64,000 nucleotides of DNA from Halogranum rubrum (GTDB lineage: Archaea; Halobacteriota; Halobacteria; Halobacteriales; Haloferacaceae). The notes below the pieces were generated by a model. It was not told where the DNA came from, searched no databases, and saw nothing but the letters and a program-made list of their open reading frames with translations. Position numbers and translations under genes: made by a program. Each line of letters starts with the position of its first letter. The first letter of the stretch is position 1. Positions 1 through 9,206 of the stretch are shown here, piece by piece. The stretch is taken from NCBI RefSeq assembly GCF_900114455.1, contig NZ_FOTC01000002.1, positions 467,012 through 531,011 of the forward strand, written 5' to 3'.

Positions 1-898
1 CGGCAAGTCGACGCTCATCAACGCTATCACCAACGCCGACAGCGAGACCGGCGAGTACGAGTTCACGACGCTGAACGTCAACCCCGGGATGCTACAGTAT
101 CGCGGTGCAAACATTCAGGTGCTCGACGTGCCGGGTCTCATCGAAGGCGCAGCGGGTGGCCGCGGTGGCGGCAAGGAAGTGCTCTCTGTCGTTCGGACGG
201 CAGACCTCGTCGTGTTCATGCTCTCCGTCTTCGAAATCGAGAAGTACGACCGACTGAGCGAGGAACTGTACCACAACAAGATTCGACTCGACACCGAACG
301 GCCGAGCGTCTTCATCAACAAGAAAGGTCGCGGTGGCATCCGCGTGACGAAGACCGACGACGTCCAGTTAGACGAGGAGACTATCAAGGGCATCCTCCGC
401 GAACACGGCTACGTCAACGCAGAGGTGACCGTCCGCGGCGACATCACCGTCGACGAACTCATCGACGGCATCATGGACAACCGTATCTACCTCCCCTCTA
501 TCGTCGCCGCCAACAAGGCCGACCTCATCGATCCTGACTATCTCCCGACGGTCGAAGACAACCTCCGAGAGGTCGGTCTCGACCCCGAAGAGGTCGTGTT
601 CATCAGCGCCGTCGAAGAGAAAGGGCTCGACGCGCTGAAAGACAAGATTTGGGACGCGCTCGGTCTCATCCGCATCTACATGGACAAGCCAGGACGCGGC
701 GTCGACTACGAGGAACCACTCGTACTCATGGAGGGCGACACCGTCGGCACCGCGTGTAAGAAACTGGGGAAGAAGTTCGAAGACCGATTCCGCTTTGCTC
801 GCGTCTCCGGTCCGAGTGCGAAACACGACGACCAACAGGTCGGCAAAGACCACGTCCTGGCCGACGAAGACGTCCTCCGAATCACCGCAGAGCGGTGA
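1..898 (+). CDS. DRG-type GTP-binding protein, 5' end outside the window
   Basis: A P-loop GTPase of the DRG/Obg superfamily, probably ribosome-associated and cytoplasmic. The reading frame is already open at base 2, where it begins with the G1 P-loop residues GKST, so the N-terminal part lies upstream of the window. Visible are the G3 motif (DVPG), the G4 motif (NKAD) and a C-terminal TGS domain of about 70 residues (PLVLMEGDTVGTACKKLG onward), the order usual for archaeal DRG proteins. The ATG at 89 is internal and not the real start. The stop overlaps the GTG of the next gene by 4 bases, which suggests translational coupling. The function is inferred from the family; the family assignment itself is firm. 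Confidence 0.9.
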   Translation, partial: GKSTLINAITNADSETGEYEFTTLNVNPGMLQYRGANIQVLDVPGLIEGAAGGRGGGKEVLSVVRTADLVVFMLSVFEIEKYDRLSEELYHNKIRLDTERPSVFINKKGRGGIRVTKTDDVQLDEETIKGILREHGYVNAEVTVRGDITVDELIDGIMDNRIYLPSIVAANKADLIDPDYLPTVEDNLREVGLDPEEVVFISAVEEKGLDALKDKIWDALGLIRIYMDKPGRGVDYEEPLVLMEGDTVGTACKKLGKKFEDRFRFARVSGPSAKHDDQQVGKDHVLADEDVLRITAER

Positions 899-1404
899 CC
901 GACACCGGCTCGACTCCCGAACACGTCGCTGATTCGACGGAGACGAGTCGTCTCCGTTCCCGCCGTCGCCGACTCCTCGCTGTCTCCCTTCTCGCGTTCG
1001 TTCCGTGGTCGGTTCAACAGTTCACCGGTGGTGACGTCACGTTCGTCTTCGCGTGGGGGTTACTCAACACGAATCCGACGAACGTCACGACGCTCCTCGA
1101 CTTCTTGGTTCGCTACACACAGGGGCTTCCGGACTACATCCTCGCGTGGCCCGTCGGCGTCGGCTGTTATCTGGTTGCCGTCGCGAGCGCCGTCGTCGGG
1201 GCGGTGACGAGACACGGCGACGACCGAGTGACGGTCGCCGCACTCGTTCTCGCGGGCCTCACGCAGGTCGAACTCGCCCGCGGGTTTTCGGTGCAACCCG
1301 GTCGCGTGGCGTGGCCACTCGGGACCGTGGCCCTCTGGGCAGTCGCTGGATACGTGTACTGGTCACTGGACGGCGCGGGCGATGCGGACGACGCTCACAA
1401 GTAA
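895..1404 (+). CDS. Small haloarchaeal four-helix membrane protein (TIGR04206-like)
   Basis: A 169-residue protein starting at GTG in a 4-base overlap with the DRG gene. After an Arg-rich N-terminus (RSRRRR) there are about four hydrophobic segments, near residues 26-45, 80-104, 112-130 and 138-156. I associate it from memory with the haloarchaeal family TIGR04206, often found beside archaeosortase A. Here artA is only 6 kb downstream, separated by MATE, VOC and S-layer genes, which fits. No catalytic motif is visible, and the function is unknown. A model search would settle the family. Confidence 0.7.
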   Translation: MTDTGSTPEHVADSTETSRLRSRRRRLLAVSLLAFVPWSVQQFTGGDVTFVFAWGLLNTNPTNVTTLLDFLVRYTQGLPDYILAWPVGVGCYLVAVASAVVGAVTRHGDDRVTVAALVLAGLTQVELARGFSVQPGRVAWPLGTVALWAVAGYVYWSLDGAGDADDAHK

Positions 1405-1500
1405 CGAATCTGCGATCGTGCACAGCTACGACCGCGGACGAAGAACTGCAGTGCTGGTTGCACGAACAGCCAAGGCCGGTTCGCCGGACGGCTGGTGTCC

Positions 1501-2940
1501 TCAGTCGTCGGCGGCCGTCGCACCGGGTCTGTAGTTCCGACTAACTACTTTCCACGCGCCCGTTCGGAAGCGGTAGTAGTTGAGCGCCGCCGGAATCGAC
1601 GTCTCGGCGAGGAACGCGAAGTACAAGCCGACGAGGCCAACTGCGGACACGGAGGCACCGAGGAACGCAAAGAGAATCGAACAGAGCATCCCGACGAACT
1701 GGCTGGCGAACGCCCAGCGCGTGTCGCCGCTCGCGTCGAGCGGCCCGGCCGCACCGCCCGACACGCCTTGGAAGACGACGGCGATACAAGCGACGTACAC
1801 CAGTGAGACGGCGATGGGGAACGCCTCCGGTGACGGGTTGAACGCCGAGACGATGGGTCGGGCGAAGGTAGCGACGACGACGGCAGAGACGAGGTACGTC
1901 GCCACCGCGAACCGGATAACCTCGTGGCCGTAAGTTTCAGCAATCTCTTCGTCACCCGTTCCGAGCGCTTGGCCGACGAGACTGGACGAAGCGAGCCCGA
2001 ACCCCCACCCGGGCGTGTTCATGATGCCCCAGATACGACGGGTGACGACGAACGCCGCGACGACGGCCGACCCCATCGTCGAGAGAATCGCGAGCATCGG
2101 AAACTCTGCGATGGTCCAGACGAGGTTTCGGCCCATCACCGGAAGGCCGATAGAGACGAGGTCTCGCAGGGTATCGAGGTGGAAGTAAGAACCGACGGGG
2201 TCGATTTGGACGGGCAACGCACCGACACCGGGGAGTCGTCCGCGGACGAGACCGAACGCGAACGCGCACGTCACAATCACGTTCGAGAGGACGGTTCCGG
2301 CGGCGGCCCCAGCGATACCCCATCCGAGTCCGAAGATGAACAGTGCGTTGAGACCGATGTTGATGAGTGCGCCGCTCGCACGGAGTATCATCGCGGTGTA
2401 GGCGTCGTCGGACCCGACGAGCACTCTGCTCCCGACGAGGTTCAGCCCAGCGAACGGGACGCCGAAGCCGACGATACCGAGGTAGGTCGCGCCGAACCCG
2501 ACGGCCGCCGCATCGTCGGAGATGAGCGAAATGAGTTCGGTCGGAAACGCCCAGAAGGCGAGTGTGACGGGGAGGCTGGCGGCGACGACGAGGACGACAC
2601 TCCCGCGGACGGCACGGTCGATTCCGCCCGAGTCGTCTGCCCCGAAGCGCTGCGAGACCAGTGCAATCGTTCCGCCCGCGACGCCACCGCCGAGTGAGAA
2701 GGCGAGTCCCCAATAGGGACCGGCGATACCCACGCCGGTGATGGCAGGCACACCAGCCACGATACCGACCATCGCGACGTCGACGGCGTTCTTCGACATG
2801 CGAGCGATACCGGTGACGATACGGGGCCACGAGAGGTCGGCCGTGCGAATCGCCCGTTCGCGGTCGACGAGTCCGAAGTGAGCCAAAACGAGTCCGATGG
2901 AGACGATGAGGCGGCGAAACGGGTTCGGCAGCGAGGACAC
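1501..2940 (-). CDS. MATE-family multidrug/sodium exporter
   Basis: A 479-residue integral membrane protein of the MATE type, a 12-helix cation-coupled exporter of organic compounds. Typical segments are visible: WPRIVTGIARMSKNAVDVAMVG near the N-terminus, and an internal duplication with the second half beginning near PVMGRNLVWTIAEFP. The GTG at 2940 is chosen as the start because a TTTATA box lies at 2965-2970, about 27 bases upstream, the usual spacing for a haloarchaeal leaderless transcript. The open frame extends further upstream but has no initiation signal. The substrate cannot be told. It converges with the preceding membrane-protein gene. Confidence 0.88.
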   Translation of the reverse strand: MSSLPNPFRRLIVSIGLVLAHFGLVDRERAIRTADLSWPRIVTGIARMSKNAVDVAMVGIVAGVPAITGVGIAGPYWGLAFSLGGGVAGGTIALVSQRFGADDSGGIDRAVRGSVVLVVAASLPVTLAFWAFPTELISLISDDAAAVGFGATYLGIVGFGVPFAGLNLVGSRVLVGSDDAYTAMILRASGALINIGLNALFIFGLGWGIAGAAAGTVLSNVIVTCAFAFGLVRGRLPGVGALPVQIDPVGSYFHLDTLRDLVSIGLPVMGRNLVWTIAEFPMLAILSTMGSAVVAAFVVTRRIWGIMNTPGWGFGLASSSLVGQALGTGDEEIAETYGHEVIRFAVATYLVSAVVVATFARPIVSAFNPSPEAFPIAVSLVYVACIAVVFQGVSGGAAGPLDASGDTRWAFASQFVGMLCSILFAFLGASVSAVGLVGLYFAFLAETSIPAALNYYRFRTGAWKVVSRNYRPGATAADD

Positions 2941-3065
2941 GATACCGAGCGTTCGAGCGCAGTGTATAAACGACCGTCGCCCTGACGTCGCTGCGGCGCG
3001 TGTGAACTTCCCCCAGCAGTTCCGCCTCCGCCACGCTTTTTGACGCAGCGGCCGAGTTAGCGAAC

Positions 3066-3860
3066 ATGTCCGGAACACTCGACCACGTCATGATGCGCGT
3101 CGGTGACCTCGAAGAATCGCTCGACTGGTACACCACGCATCTGAACTACGAGGAGAAAGACCGCTGGGAGGCCGACACGTTCACCAACGTCTATCTCGGC
3201 CCCGAGGACATGCACGAGGAGGGTGCGATGCTGGAACTCACCCACAATCACGACCAAGACAGCTACGACGTCGGCGACGCGTGGGGACACATCGCCGTCC
3301 GCGTGCCCGAAGGTGACCTCGAAGAGTCCTACCAGCAGTTGATGGACGACGGCGTCGAGGACTATCGCGACCCCGAATCCTGTAACGGGCGCTACGCGTT
3401 CGTGAAAGACCCGGACGGCCACGAGATCGAGATCGTCAAGCGCGACCCAGAGCAGGGCGCGAAGTGGAGCATCGACCACACGATGATTCGCGTCGAGGAC
3501 GCCGACGAGGCACTCGGCTTCTGGACCCGCAAGTTCGAGTACGAACACACGGGTCGCTGGGAGTCCGACTCCTTCGCGAACTACTTCATGAAGCCCGAGG
3601 GAGCATCCGAAGAAGCGATGGCCGTCGAGTTGACCTACAACTACGACGGGCGCTCCTACGAGATGGGCGACGCGTGGGGCCACCTCGCCGTGCGCGCCGA
3701 CGACCTGAACGACTACTGGGAGACCCTGGAAGAGCGCGAGGCCGAAGAGTACCGCACACCCGAGGAGTGCGACAACAACTACGCGTTCACGAAAGACCAG
3801 GACGGCCACGAAATCGAAGTGCTGGAACGCGATTTCGACGGTTCGCTGTTCCCGAATTAG
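3066..3860 (+). CDS. Tandem VOC-fold (glyoxalase I-like) protein
   Basis: A 264-residue protein made of two homologous glyoxalase-fold halves, residues about 3-125 and 137-255. Each half keeps the four metal-ligand positions of glyoxalase I: LDHVM/IDHTM (His), MLELTHN/VELTYN (Glu), WGHIAV/WGHLAV (His) and HEIEIV/HEIEVL (Glu). Haloarchaea contain gamma-glutamylcysteine, so a role in methylglyoxal removal with that thiol is plausible, but other VOC activities cannot be excluded. A T-rich TATA-like element sits about 27 bases before the ATG. The gene is followed by a T-rich stretch and then the long non-coding region before the S-layer gene. Confidence 0.85.
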   Translation: MSGTLDHVMMRVGDLEESLDWYTTHLNYEEKDRWEADTFTNVYLGPEDMHEEGAMLELTHNHDQDSYDVGDAWGHIAVRVPEGDLEESYQQLMDDGVEDYRDPESCNGRYAFVKDPDGHEIEIVKRDPEQGAKWSIDHTMIRVEDADEALGFWTRKFEYEHTGRWESDSFANYFMKPEGASEEAMAVELTYNYDGRSYEMGDAWGHLAVRADDLNDYWETLEEREAEEYRTPEECDNNYAFTKDQDGHEIEVLERDFDGSLFPN

Positions 3861-4780
3861 CTCAGTTCACACCAACCGCTCCGGCTTTTTCGGTATTCGT
3901 TATTGGAAGAGGGACGAATGCGCTGGAAGTGAATTCACAACCACTTCTCAAAGCGGGAGGTCTCTCTAGAGGGCAAATTACGTGTTCTAAACACATACTA
4001 CCTTGTTCACAACGTCCTCTAATTTCCGAAAGAACTCGTGTCCTCAGCGGGGGTTGTGAAAATCGAGTGGTGGATTTGAGGAGATGAAGCAAAGAGAGGA
4101 ATGAACACAGCTGCTCGAAATAGAGCGTTGTGTAGGTTCTGTCGCCGAATTCGTACCAATAGGGCGGATGCATCAGAGCCCGATTCAATCTCCTCGCGAT
4201 TCACAAAGACAGCAAATCGATAGACGGGAAGGGGTTGTGAAAACCGTCGACGTAGTATGACGGCTGTAACTGGATATCGTCTATGTGCGGCTGGAGTTGA
4301 TGAGTCGCACAGACAGTGGGAGAAACCACGGCGACGCACGAATCAGAGTTTCTACTCACACCGTCTGTTGAACTACTTCCTACGTGGGTCGGAAAACGGT
4401 CTTCTATTCGTCGCTTGTTCTCCACCTCCTCCGGAGGTGAGACGGACTTGTGAATCCAGAAACTCGCTTACACTGAACGATAGAGGCTTTCTCGAATTCT
4501 CTTAACACATTTTAGTTGTTGTGACTACCCAGTTTGCGAGGGCCATCTTGCACAGACCATTACGGCGAAACGGTCCGTTGTCGCGTGAGTAACGAGACGT
4601 AACCTCAGACAGAGCCACCAGACCATCTGTCGGACCACTGTCTGACACGAGGCAGACACGAGACGGACGGACAACGTGTTTTTACACAAAATATTTAAGA
4701 CTCGAATTTGGCGAGATGGCTTCTACCCCCCGAATTCGGGCGTGAGAAGCGTTGACGTAATACACTGTTGACCACAAAGC
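3861..4780. other. Lower-GC non-coding stretch with repeated TTGTGAA/TTCACAA heptamers
   Basis: About 920 bases without a convincing gene. Base composition is clearly less GC-rich than the surroundings. The heptamer TTCACAA or its complement occurs at 3934, 4006, 4054, 4200, 4235 and 4448. Two copies share the longer block GGGGTTGTGAAAA (near 4051 and 4232). The short ORFs here (such as 4257-4505 and 4019-4339) show no haloarchaeal codon bias and no recognisable family. The stretch may hold the remains of a mobile element or a regulatory region of the S-layer gene. Confidence 0.6.
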
Positions 4781-4781
4781 A

Positions 4782-4787
4782 TTTATA
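4782..4787 (+). promoter_or_regulatory. S-layer gene promoter (TATA box)
   Basis: TTTATA followed by an expected transcription start near 4808-4812, leaving an untranslated leader of about 130 bases before the ATG at 4941. A long leader is also known for the H. volcanii S-layer gene, which supports this choice. Confidence 0.65.
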
Positions 4788-4845
4788 ACGAGAGGCTTAC
4801 CTTTGCAATGTACCCCTACCCATGGTGGACGTAGCGAGTATCCCA

Positions 4846-4881
4846 GCCCAAGTCCGGCGCACCGACGTGGTGTCGCTGGGC
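4846..4881 (+). promoter_or_regulatory. Hairpin in the S-layer mRNA leader
   Basis: An imperfect stem-loop. The outer arms are GCCCA (4846-4850) and TGGGC (4877-4881). Inner GCG/CGC and ACC/GGT pairs close a GACGT loop. It lies inside the predicted 5' leader, about 60 bases before the start codon, and may affect mRNA stability or translation. Confidence 0.45.
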
Positions 4882-4940
4882 GATTTCGGTCTCTAGGGTG
4901 GGAGAAAGGTGCATCCGCCGACTCGACAACCAACCAAACC

Positions 4941-7127
4941 ATGACAAACCAAAAAATTCGCGGCCTGCTTCTCGCAGCGCTGATGGTTACGTCTGTTTTC
5001 GCAGGCACCATCGCGTTCGCCGGAGCAGCTTCCGCAGCAAACGTCCCTGATGACGCTGACGTTGAATACAGCGATCAGAATGCCTTCTACCAAGGGCAGG
5101 AAGTCATCTTCACAGGCTACAACGTAGACGAACAAGTCGACGTATTCGCAACTGACGACGGCGACCGCTCCGTCATCGCCACGCAAGTGAGCGCTGACGA
5201 AGAAGGAGACATCGTCGTCGACACCGGTGACCTTGAGGCAGGCGAAGAGTACCGCCTCGAAGCACCGAGCGGTAACGCAGCGGACGACATCGAGTTCTCC
5301 GTCGTTCAACAGAACTTCGACGTCAACTTCGACGACAGCAGCGTGACGAACGGTGCTGACTCCACGACGGACCTCGAAGTTACCTCGAACAACCGCGCGG
5401 GCGACTTCACGGTTGAAGTCTCCGCCGACGGTCTCGACGAGGAAGAACTCCTCGAGATCTTCGACGCCAGTGGCTTCGAAGCAACCGCTGACGACGAAGA
5501 CGACGAGGACGACATCATCACGGTGACCCTCAACAAGAACGCCGAGAACACGGTGGACTTCAACGACATCGACGAGGGTGACTACGAGTTCAACTTCTCC
5601 GTCACGGACACGACGGCAGAAGCCTCCGACACGATCACCGTCGAGGACTCGGGCTCCGAGCGCGCCTCCCTCGAGGACGGTAGTCTCTCGGTGACCACCG
5701 GTGACTCCGTCGACGCACAGGTCAACCTCCGCAACTCTGACGTCGCTTACCTCCTGGTCGGTGGCGAGGACGCAGGCTACGAAGCCCTCGCACGGATCAC
5801 GGAAGACGGCGCAGATGAGGAAGACGGTGTCGTGAACGTCACGATCAACACCTACAACCCGAACGAAGCGAACAACTACGGCCTCAGTGTCGACAGCGAC
5901 GACGGTGAACTCGAACTCGTCGACGACTTCGAGTACCAAGGCGTCAGCGCAGCCCTCGACACGGGTAGCTACGACCTCGCAGTCGACACCGACGCAGAAG
6001 AGGTTGTTGACACGCCCGACGACGTCGGCACCCTCTCGGTGAACGAACGCAGCACCGGCTCCGCCCAGTCGTGGACGGCACCCGGTAACGCAGACGCACT
6101 CGACGAACCGGAAGACCTCGACGATGAGGACGTTCTCGAAGCAGTCGAGGACGGCGTCATCACGCAGGACTCCGACATCGCGAGCCAGGACTGGGCAGTC
6201 GTCCAGTTCACCGAAACGAGCGGTATCTACGGCTACTACGCTGAGAACGGCTTCGACGGTGAGGGTCTCGACTTCACGCTCGAAGAAGCAGACCCTGGCC
6301 AGAACCAGGAGCCGATCACGATCCGCGGCGAGAACAACGAAAACGCAATCTACGTAGTTGAGTCGGACGAGACGAACAACCTGTTCGTTCTCATCAACAC
6401 GGGCGCCGACGGCCTGGAAGCGACCCAGGACGGCGAAACGCTCGACGAGGAACTCAACTCTGAGGACCTCGAAGGCGAGTGGAACGCGACGCTGACCATC
6501 GGTAACGAGATCGTCGACCCTGACGACGACGACGAAGAGGAGACGGTCTCCACCGAGTTCGAAGTTGTTGAGCGTACGGCAGAGCTCGACACGAACAACG
6601 ACGACCAGGTCGAAGTGTTCGCGAACGAGAACGCAACGATCACGGGCGAGACGGCCATCGCACCTGGCTCGGAGATCACGGTCACGATCCAGTCCGAGTC
6701 CGGCGCTGACAACCCGTTCGTCCAGCGACAGGACGTCAACGTCTCGGACGACGGTACGTTCGAGGCTGAGTTCAACACGGCAGACCTCGAAGTCGGTACG
6801 AACTTCACGGCATCGCTCTCCGCGACGCCGCAGCTCGAGAGCGACTCGACCGACGACTACGACGCAGTGATCGTCGAAGGTCAGCCGAGCGAAGAGACTG
6901 AGACGACGACCGACAACGGCACGGCCGACACCACGACGGCAACCGACGAGACGCCTGGCACGGACGAGACCACCACGGCCTCCGACGGTGGCTCGACTGA
7001 CGAGACCGACACGACGCCTGACGGCACGGAAACCACCACGGAATCCACGTCGCCCGGCTTCGGTATCGCTGTTGCCCTCGTCGCACTCGCAGGCGCTGCA
7101 CTCCTCGCAGTCCGCCGCGACAACTAA
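4941..7127 (+). CDS. S-layer (cell surface) glycoprotein with PGF-CTERM anchor
   Basis: A 728-residue exported protein, the probable main subunit of the crystalline cell wall. The ATG at 4941 gives a Sec signal peptide (Lys-Ile-Arg, then a hydrophobic core LLLAALMVTSVFAG ending near ASA-A), like known haloarchaeal S-layer precursors; the longer frame from 4803 lacks one. The mature part is rich in Asp/Glu and Thr and has about seven N-glycosylation sequons (such as NFS, NVT, NAT, NGT). A Thr-rich spacer (about 655-700) precedes the C-terminal PGF motif at residues 705-707, a transmembrane helix and RR. This tripartite end is the ArtA sorting signal, and artA follows directly. It has its own promoter and a long leader. 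Confidence 0.92.
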   Translation: MTNQKIRGLLLAALMVTSVFAGTIAFAGAASAANVPDDADVEYSDQNAFYQGQEVIFTGYNVDEQVDVFATDDGDRSVIATQVSADEEGDIVVDTGDLEAGEEYRLEAPSGNAADDIEFSVVQQNFDVNFDDSSVTNGADSTTDLEVTSNNRAGDFTVEVSADGLDEEELLEIFDASGFEATADDEDDEDDIITVTLNKNAENTVDFNDIDEGDYEFNFSVTDTTAEASDTITVEDSGSERASLEDGSLSVTTGDSVDAQVNLRNSDVAYLLVGGEDAGYEALARITEDGADEEDGVVNVTINTYNPNEANNYGLSVDSDDGELELVDDFEYQGVSAALDTGSYDLAVDTDAEEVVDTPDDVGTLSVNERSTGSAQSWTAPGNADALDEPEDLDDEDVLEAVEDGVITQDSDIASQDWAVVQFTETSGIYGYYAENGFDGEGLDFTLEEADPGQNQEPITIRGENNENAIYVVESDETNNLFVLINTGADGLEATQDGETLDEELNSEDLEGEWNATLTIGNEIVDPDDDDEEETVSTEFEVVERTAELDTNNDDQVEVFANENATITGETAIAPGSEITVTIQSESGADNPFVQRQDVNVSDDGTFEAEFNTADLEVGTNFTASLSATPQLESDSTDDYDAVIVEGQPSEETETTTDNGTADTTTATDETPGTDETTTASDGGSTDETDTTPDGTETTTESTSPGFGIAVALVALAGAALLAVRRDN

Positions 7128-7160
7128 CGACTGAACCACCGGCTCACACCGGCCCTTTGC

Positions 7161-7178
7161 AGCATTCTTTCTTTGGGA
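7161..7178 (+). terminator. T-rich terminator candidate after the S-layer gene
   Basis: ATTCTTTCTTT lies about 35 bases after the stop codon. Archaeal RNA polymerase terminates at such T-rich stretches. The assignment rests on position and composition only. Confidence 0.35.
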
Positions 7179-7308
7179 CGCTACACCAGCCAGCGACGGC
7201 TGTCGGTAGTGTCTTACCACTCATACGACGCCAGCTACTCGACGCGTTTCCGCACGTCACGTACCACTAACGACAAGGGATTTATTCTGCCAAACCCTTA
7301 CATCGTCT

Positions 7309-8262
7309 ATGCCCGGCCCCCTCTCCGACGCCCTCGCGTGGGCGGTCATCGCGCTGTTCGGTGCGGGCGTCCTGCTCGAACGCTACGACGAGCGGGTCGC
7401 ACGGACCACGACCGCCGGCGCGTGGGTGCTGTTCGCCCTCTTTTGGTTACAGTTGATTCCCCACTTTATATTCGAGCACAAGAGCTACATCGAAGGCTTT
7501 CTGACCATCGTGGCCGTCCCGGCGAGCGTCTACGCCGGGTGGTTGCTCTACCGCGGCCGCGACACGCTGATGATCCTCTCGCGCGCCGTCGCCGTGATGG
7601 GACTGGTCTATCTGCCGTTCGAGACCATCCCGGCCATCGTCGTCGGCGGACTGACGATTCCCGCGCCGCGACAGTTCCTCATCCAGGCCGTCGCCGACCA
7701 GACGGGGTTCCTGATGGGGCTGTTCGGCTACCACCCCGAGGTGGTGATGGGTAACGAGAGCGGGTATCCGAGTGCGTTCCTCTTCACGACGCCGGAGGGT
7801 CACCGGCTGCACTTCGAAATCGTCCTCGCGTGTACCGGCCTCGGGAGCATCGCTATCTTCGCGGGTCTCATCGGTGCGGTGAAAGCGCCCCTCGACCGCA
7901 AACTCCGTGCGCTGGCCATCTCGATTCCGACGATCTACGCACTGAACCTCGCGCGCACGACGTTCATCGGGATCACCTTCGGGAACCAGTATCTGCAGTT
8001 CTTCGTCGACGAGGTGCTGTTCATGTTCGGGTCGTCGGACCCGTACATGGTCTCGTGGTTCATCTCCGACCGCATTATCAGCCAACTCTTGGCCGTGTTC
8101 GTCCTCGTCGGGTTGACCTACGCCGTCGTGCGCGAACTCCCCGAACTGCTGACGGTCATCGAGGACGTCCTCTACATGGTGACGAAAGAGGAGTACGACC
8201 TCCACGAATCGCTCGACATCCGCGTGCCGCGCGCCGACGGCGGCGAGCGAGTCGAGCGGTAA
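7309..8262 (+). CDS. artA: Archaeosortase A
   Basis: A 317-residue multi-spanning membrane enzyme that processes PGF-CTERM proteins and links them to a membrane lipid on the outer face. The catalytic triad expected for the exosortase/archaeosortase family is present: Cys175 in VLACTGLGS, Arg216 in LNLARTTFIG and Arg255 in WFISDRIISQ. The spacing is that of H. volcanii ArtA with an offset of two. About eight hydrophobic helices are visible. An ATTTATT element sits about 27 bases before the ATG, implying a leaderless transcript separate from the S-layer gene. Two candidate substrates in this window are the S-layer protein and BtuF. Confidence 0.95.
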   Translation: MPGPLSDALAWAVIALFGAGVLLERYDERVARTTTAGAWVLFALFWLQLIPHFIFEHKSYIEGFLTIVAVPASVYAGWLLYRGRDTLMILSRAVAVMGLVYLPFETIPAIVVGGLTIPAPRQFLIQAVADQTGFLMGLFGYHPEVVMGNESGYPSAFLFTTPEGHRLHFEIVLACTGLGSIAIFAGLIGAVKAPLDRKLRALAISIPTIYALNLARTTFIGITFGNQYLQFFVDEVLFMFGSSDPYMVSWFISDRIISQLLAVFVLVGLTYAVVRELPELLTVIEDVLYMVTKEEYDLHESLDIRVPRADGGERVER

Positions 8263-8432
8263 GGCGGTCGCTGTCCACATTCGACTCTTCTGACTCGACG
8301 AGTTCAGTTCACCGCAGTCGTCGTGATTCGTTCGTGATTCGTCGACCGGTCGCACTAGTGAAGAAGCCGACCACTGGTGTTCGTGGGGTCCGTGATTCCC
8401 GGCCATCCCCCGTTTCGTTCCGATTCTGAGGC

Positions 8433-9206
8433 CTACAGCGGGTCGAGTAACTCCGAGGGGCAACCACCGAGCGTCTCCAGCGCCTCGGCTTCGACGTGGT
8501 GGAGGTCACCCGGAATCACGAGCATGTGGAGCGGGTCGCCGAACTCTCGCTCGGCGAGTGCCGAAAAGCGGTCGGCGGCGACGAGTGGCTCAGGACTGCC
8601 GGCGCGGGCCACGACGACGGCGAGTCTGTCTTCCCACCCGTCGGCGAACATCTCCGCGGCCGTCGACGCGGTCATGTACTCGTCGCGGTGGGCTTTGATG
8701 TCGAGATAGACGAGTGTGTGGAGGCCGCGTTCGAGATTCGCCTCGATACTGTCGACGACGCTCTTCGGGACGTCGTCGCCGCCGTGAGCGTAGGGAAACG
8801 GGAGCGTGACGGCCTTGCCGAAGCGGTAGTTCTGTAGTCCCGTCAGACCGGAGGCGGCCGACTGGGCAGTCACGCCGTGGATGACTCTCGTCTCGATATC
8901 GCGCTCGACTGCTCGGAGGCGCAAGTCGACGTGTGTCGTCGAAATCATCGTGTCGCCGGCGGTGAGAAAGACGACGTCCTCTTCTTCGGCGGCGTCGAGG
9001 ATGGGTGTCGGGTCCTGTTCGGTGCCAGCACGGTCACGCACTTCGATATCGAGACCGTGGTGCGCCGAGAGGTCCTCGACGGTCGTCCCGATGAGTTTGC
9101 TGGTGTAGAACTCCGCGAAGGCGCGGTCTGCATCTCGAAGCGCATCTCGGCCTTCGACGGTGATAGAGCGTTCGTCGTAGAGTCCGAGTCCGATGAACGT
9201 GAGCAT
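8433..9206 (-). CDS. dph5: Diphthine synthase
   Basis: A 257-residue S-adenosylmethionine-dependent methyltransferase of the tetrapyrrole-methylase fold that trimethylates the modified histidine of elongation factor aEF2 on the way to diphthamide. Typical features are the N-terminal MLTFIGLGLYDERSIT, the AGDTMISTTH loop, and GLTGLQNYRFGKAVT with FPYAHGG. The ATG at 9206 is chosen because the family always begins at MLT and a TTATG element lies about 27 bases upstream. The 60 additional upstream codons in the open frame are not haloarchaeal in composition. It converges with artA. Confidence 0.93.
   Translation of the reverse strand: MLTFIGLGLYDERSITVEGRDALRDADRAFAEFYTSKLIGTTVEDLSAHHGLDIEVRDRAGTEQDPTPILDAAEEEDVVFLTAGDTMISTTHVDLRLRAVERDIETRVIHGVTAQSAASGLTGLQNYRFGKAVTLPFPYAHGGDDVPKSVVDSIEANLERGLHTLVYLDIKAHRDEYMTASTAAEMFADGWEDRLAVVVARAGSPEPLVAADRFSALAEREFGDPLHMLVIPGDLHHVEAEALETLGGCPSELLDPL

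Noticed and set aside
4257-4505. 82-codon ORF in the low-GC region
   Set aside because: No codon bias, promoter or known family; the product looks random.
4893-7220. 775-codon ORF antisense to the S-layer gene
   Set aside because: A mirror of the acidic GC-biased coding strand. It is rich in Arg, Val and Cys, has no family resemblance, and the plus strand has a clear signal peptide and sorting signal.
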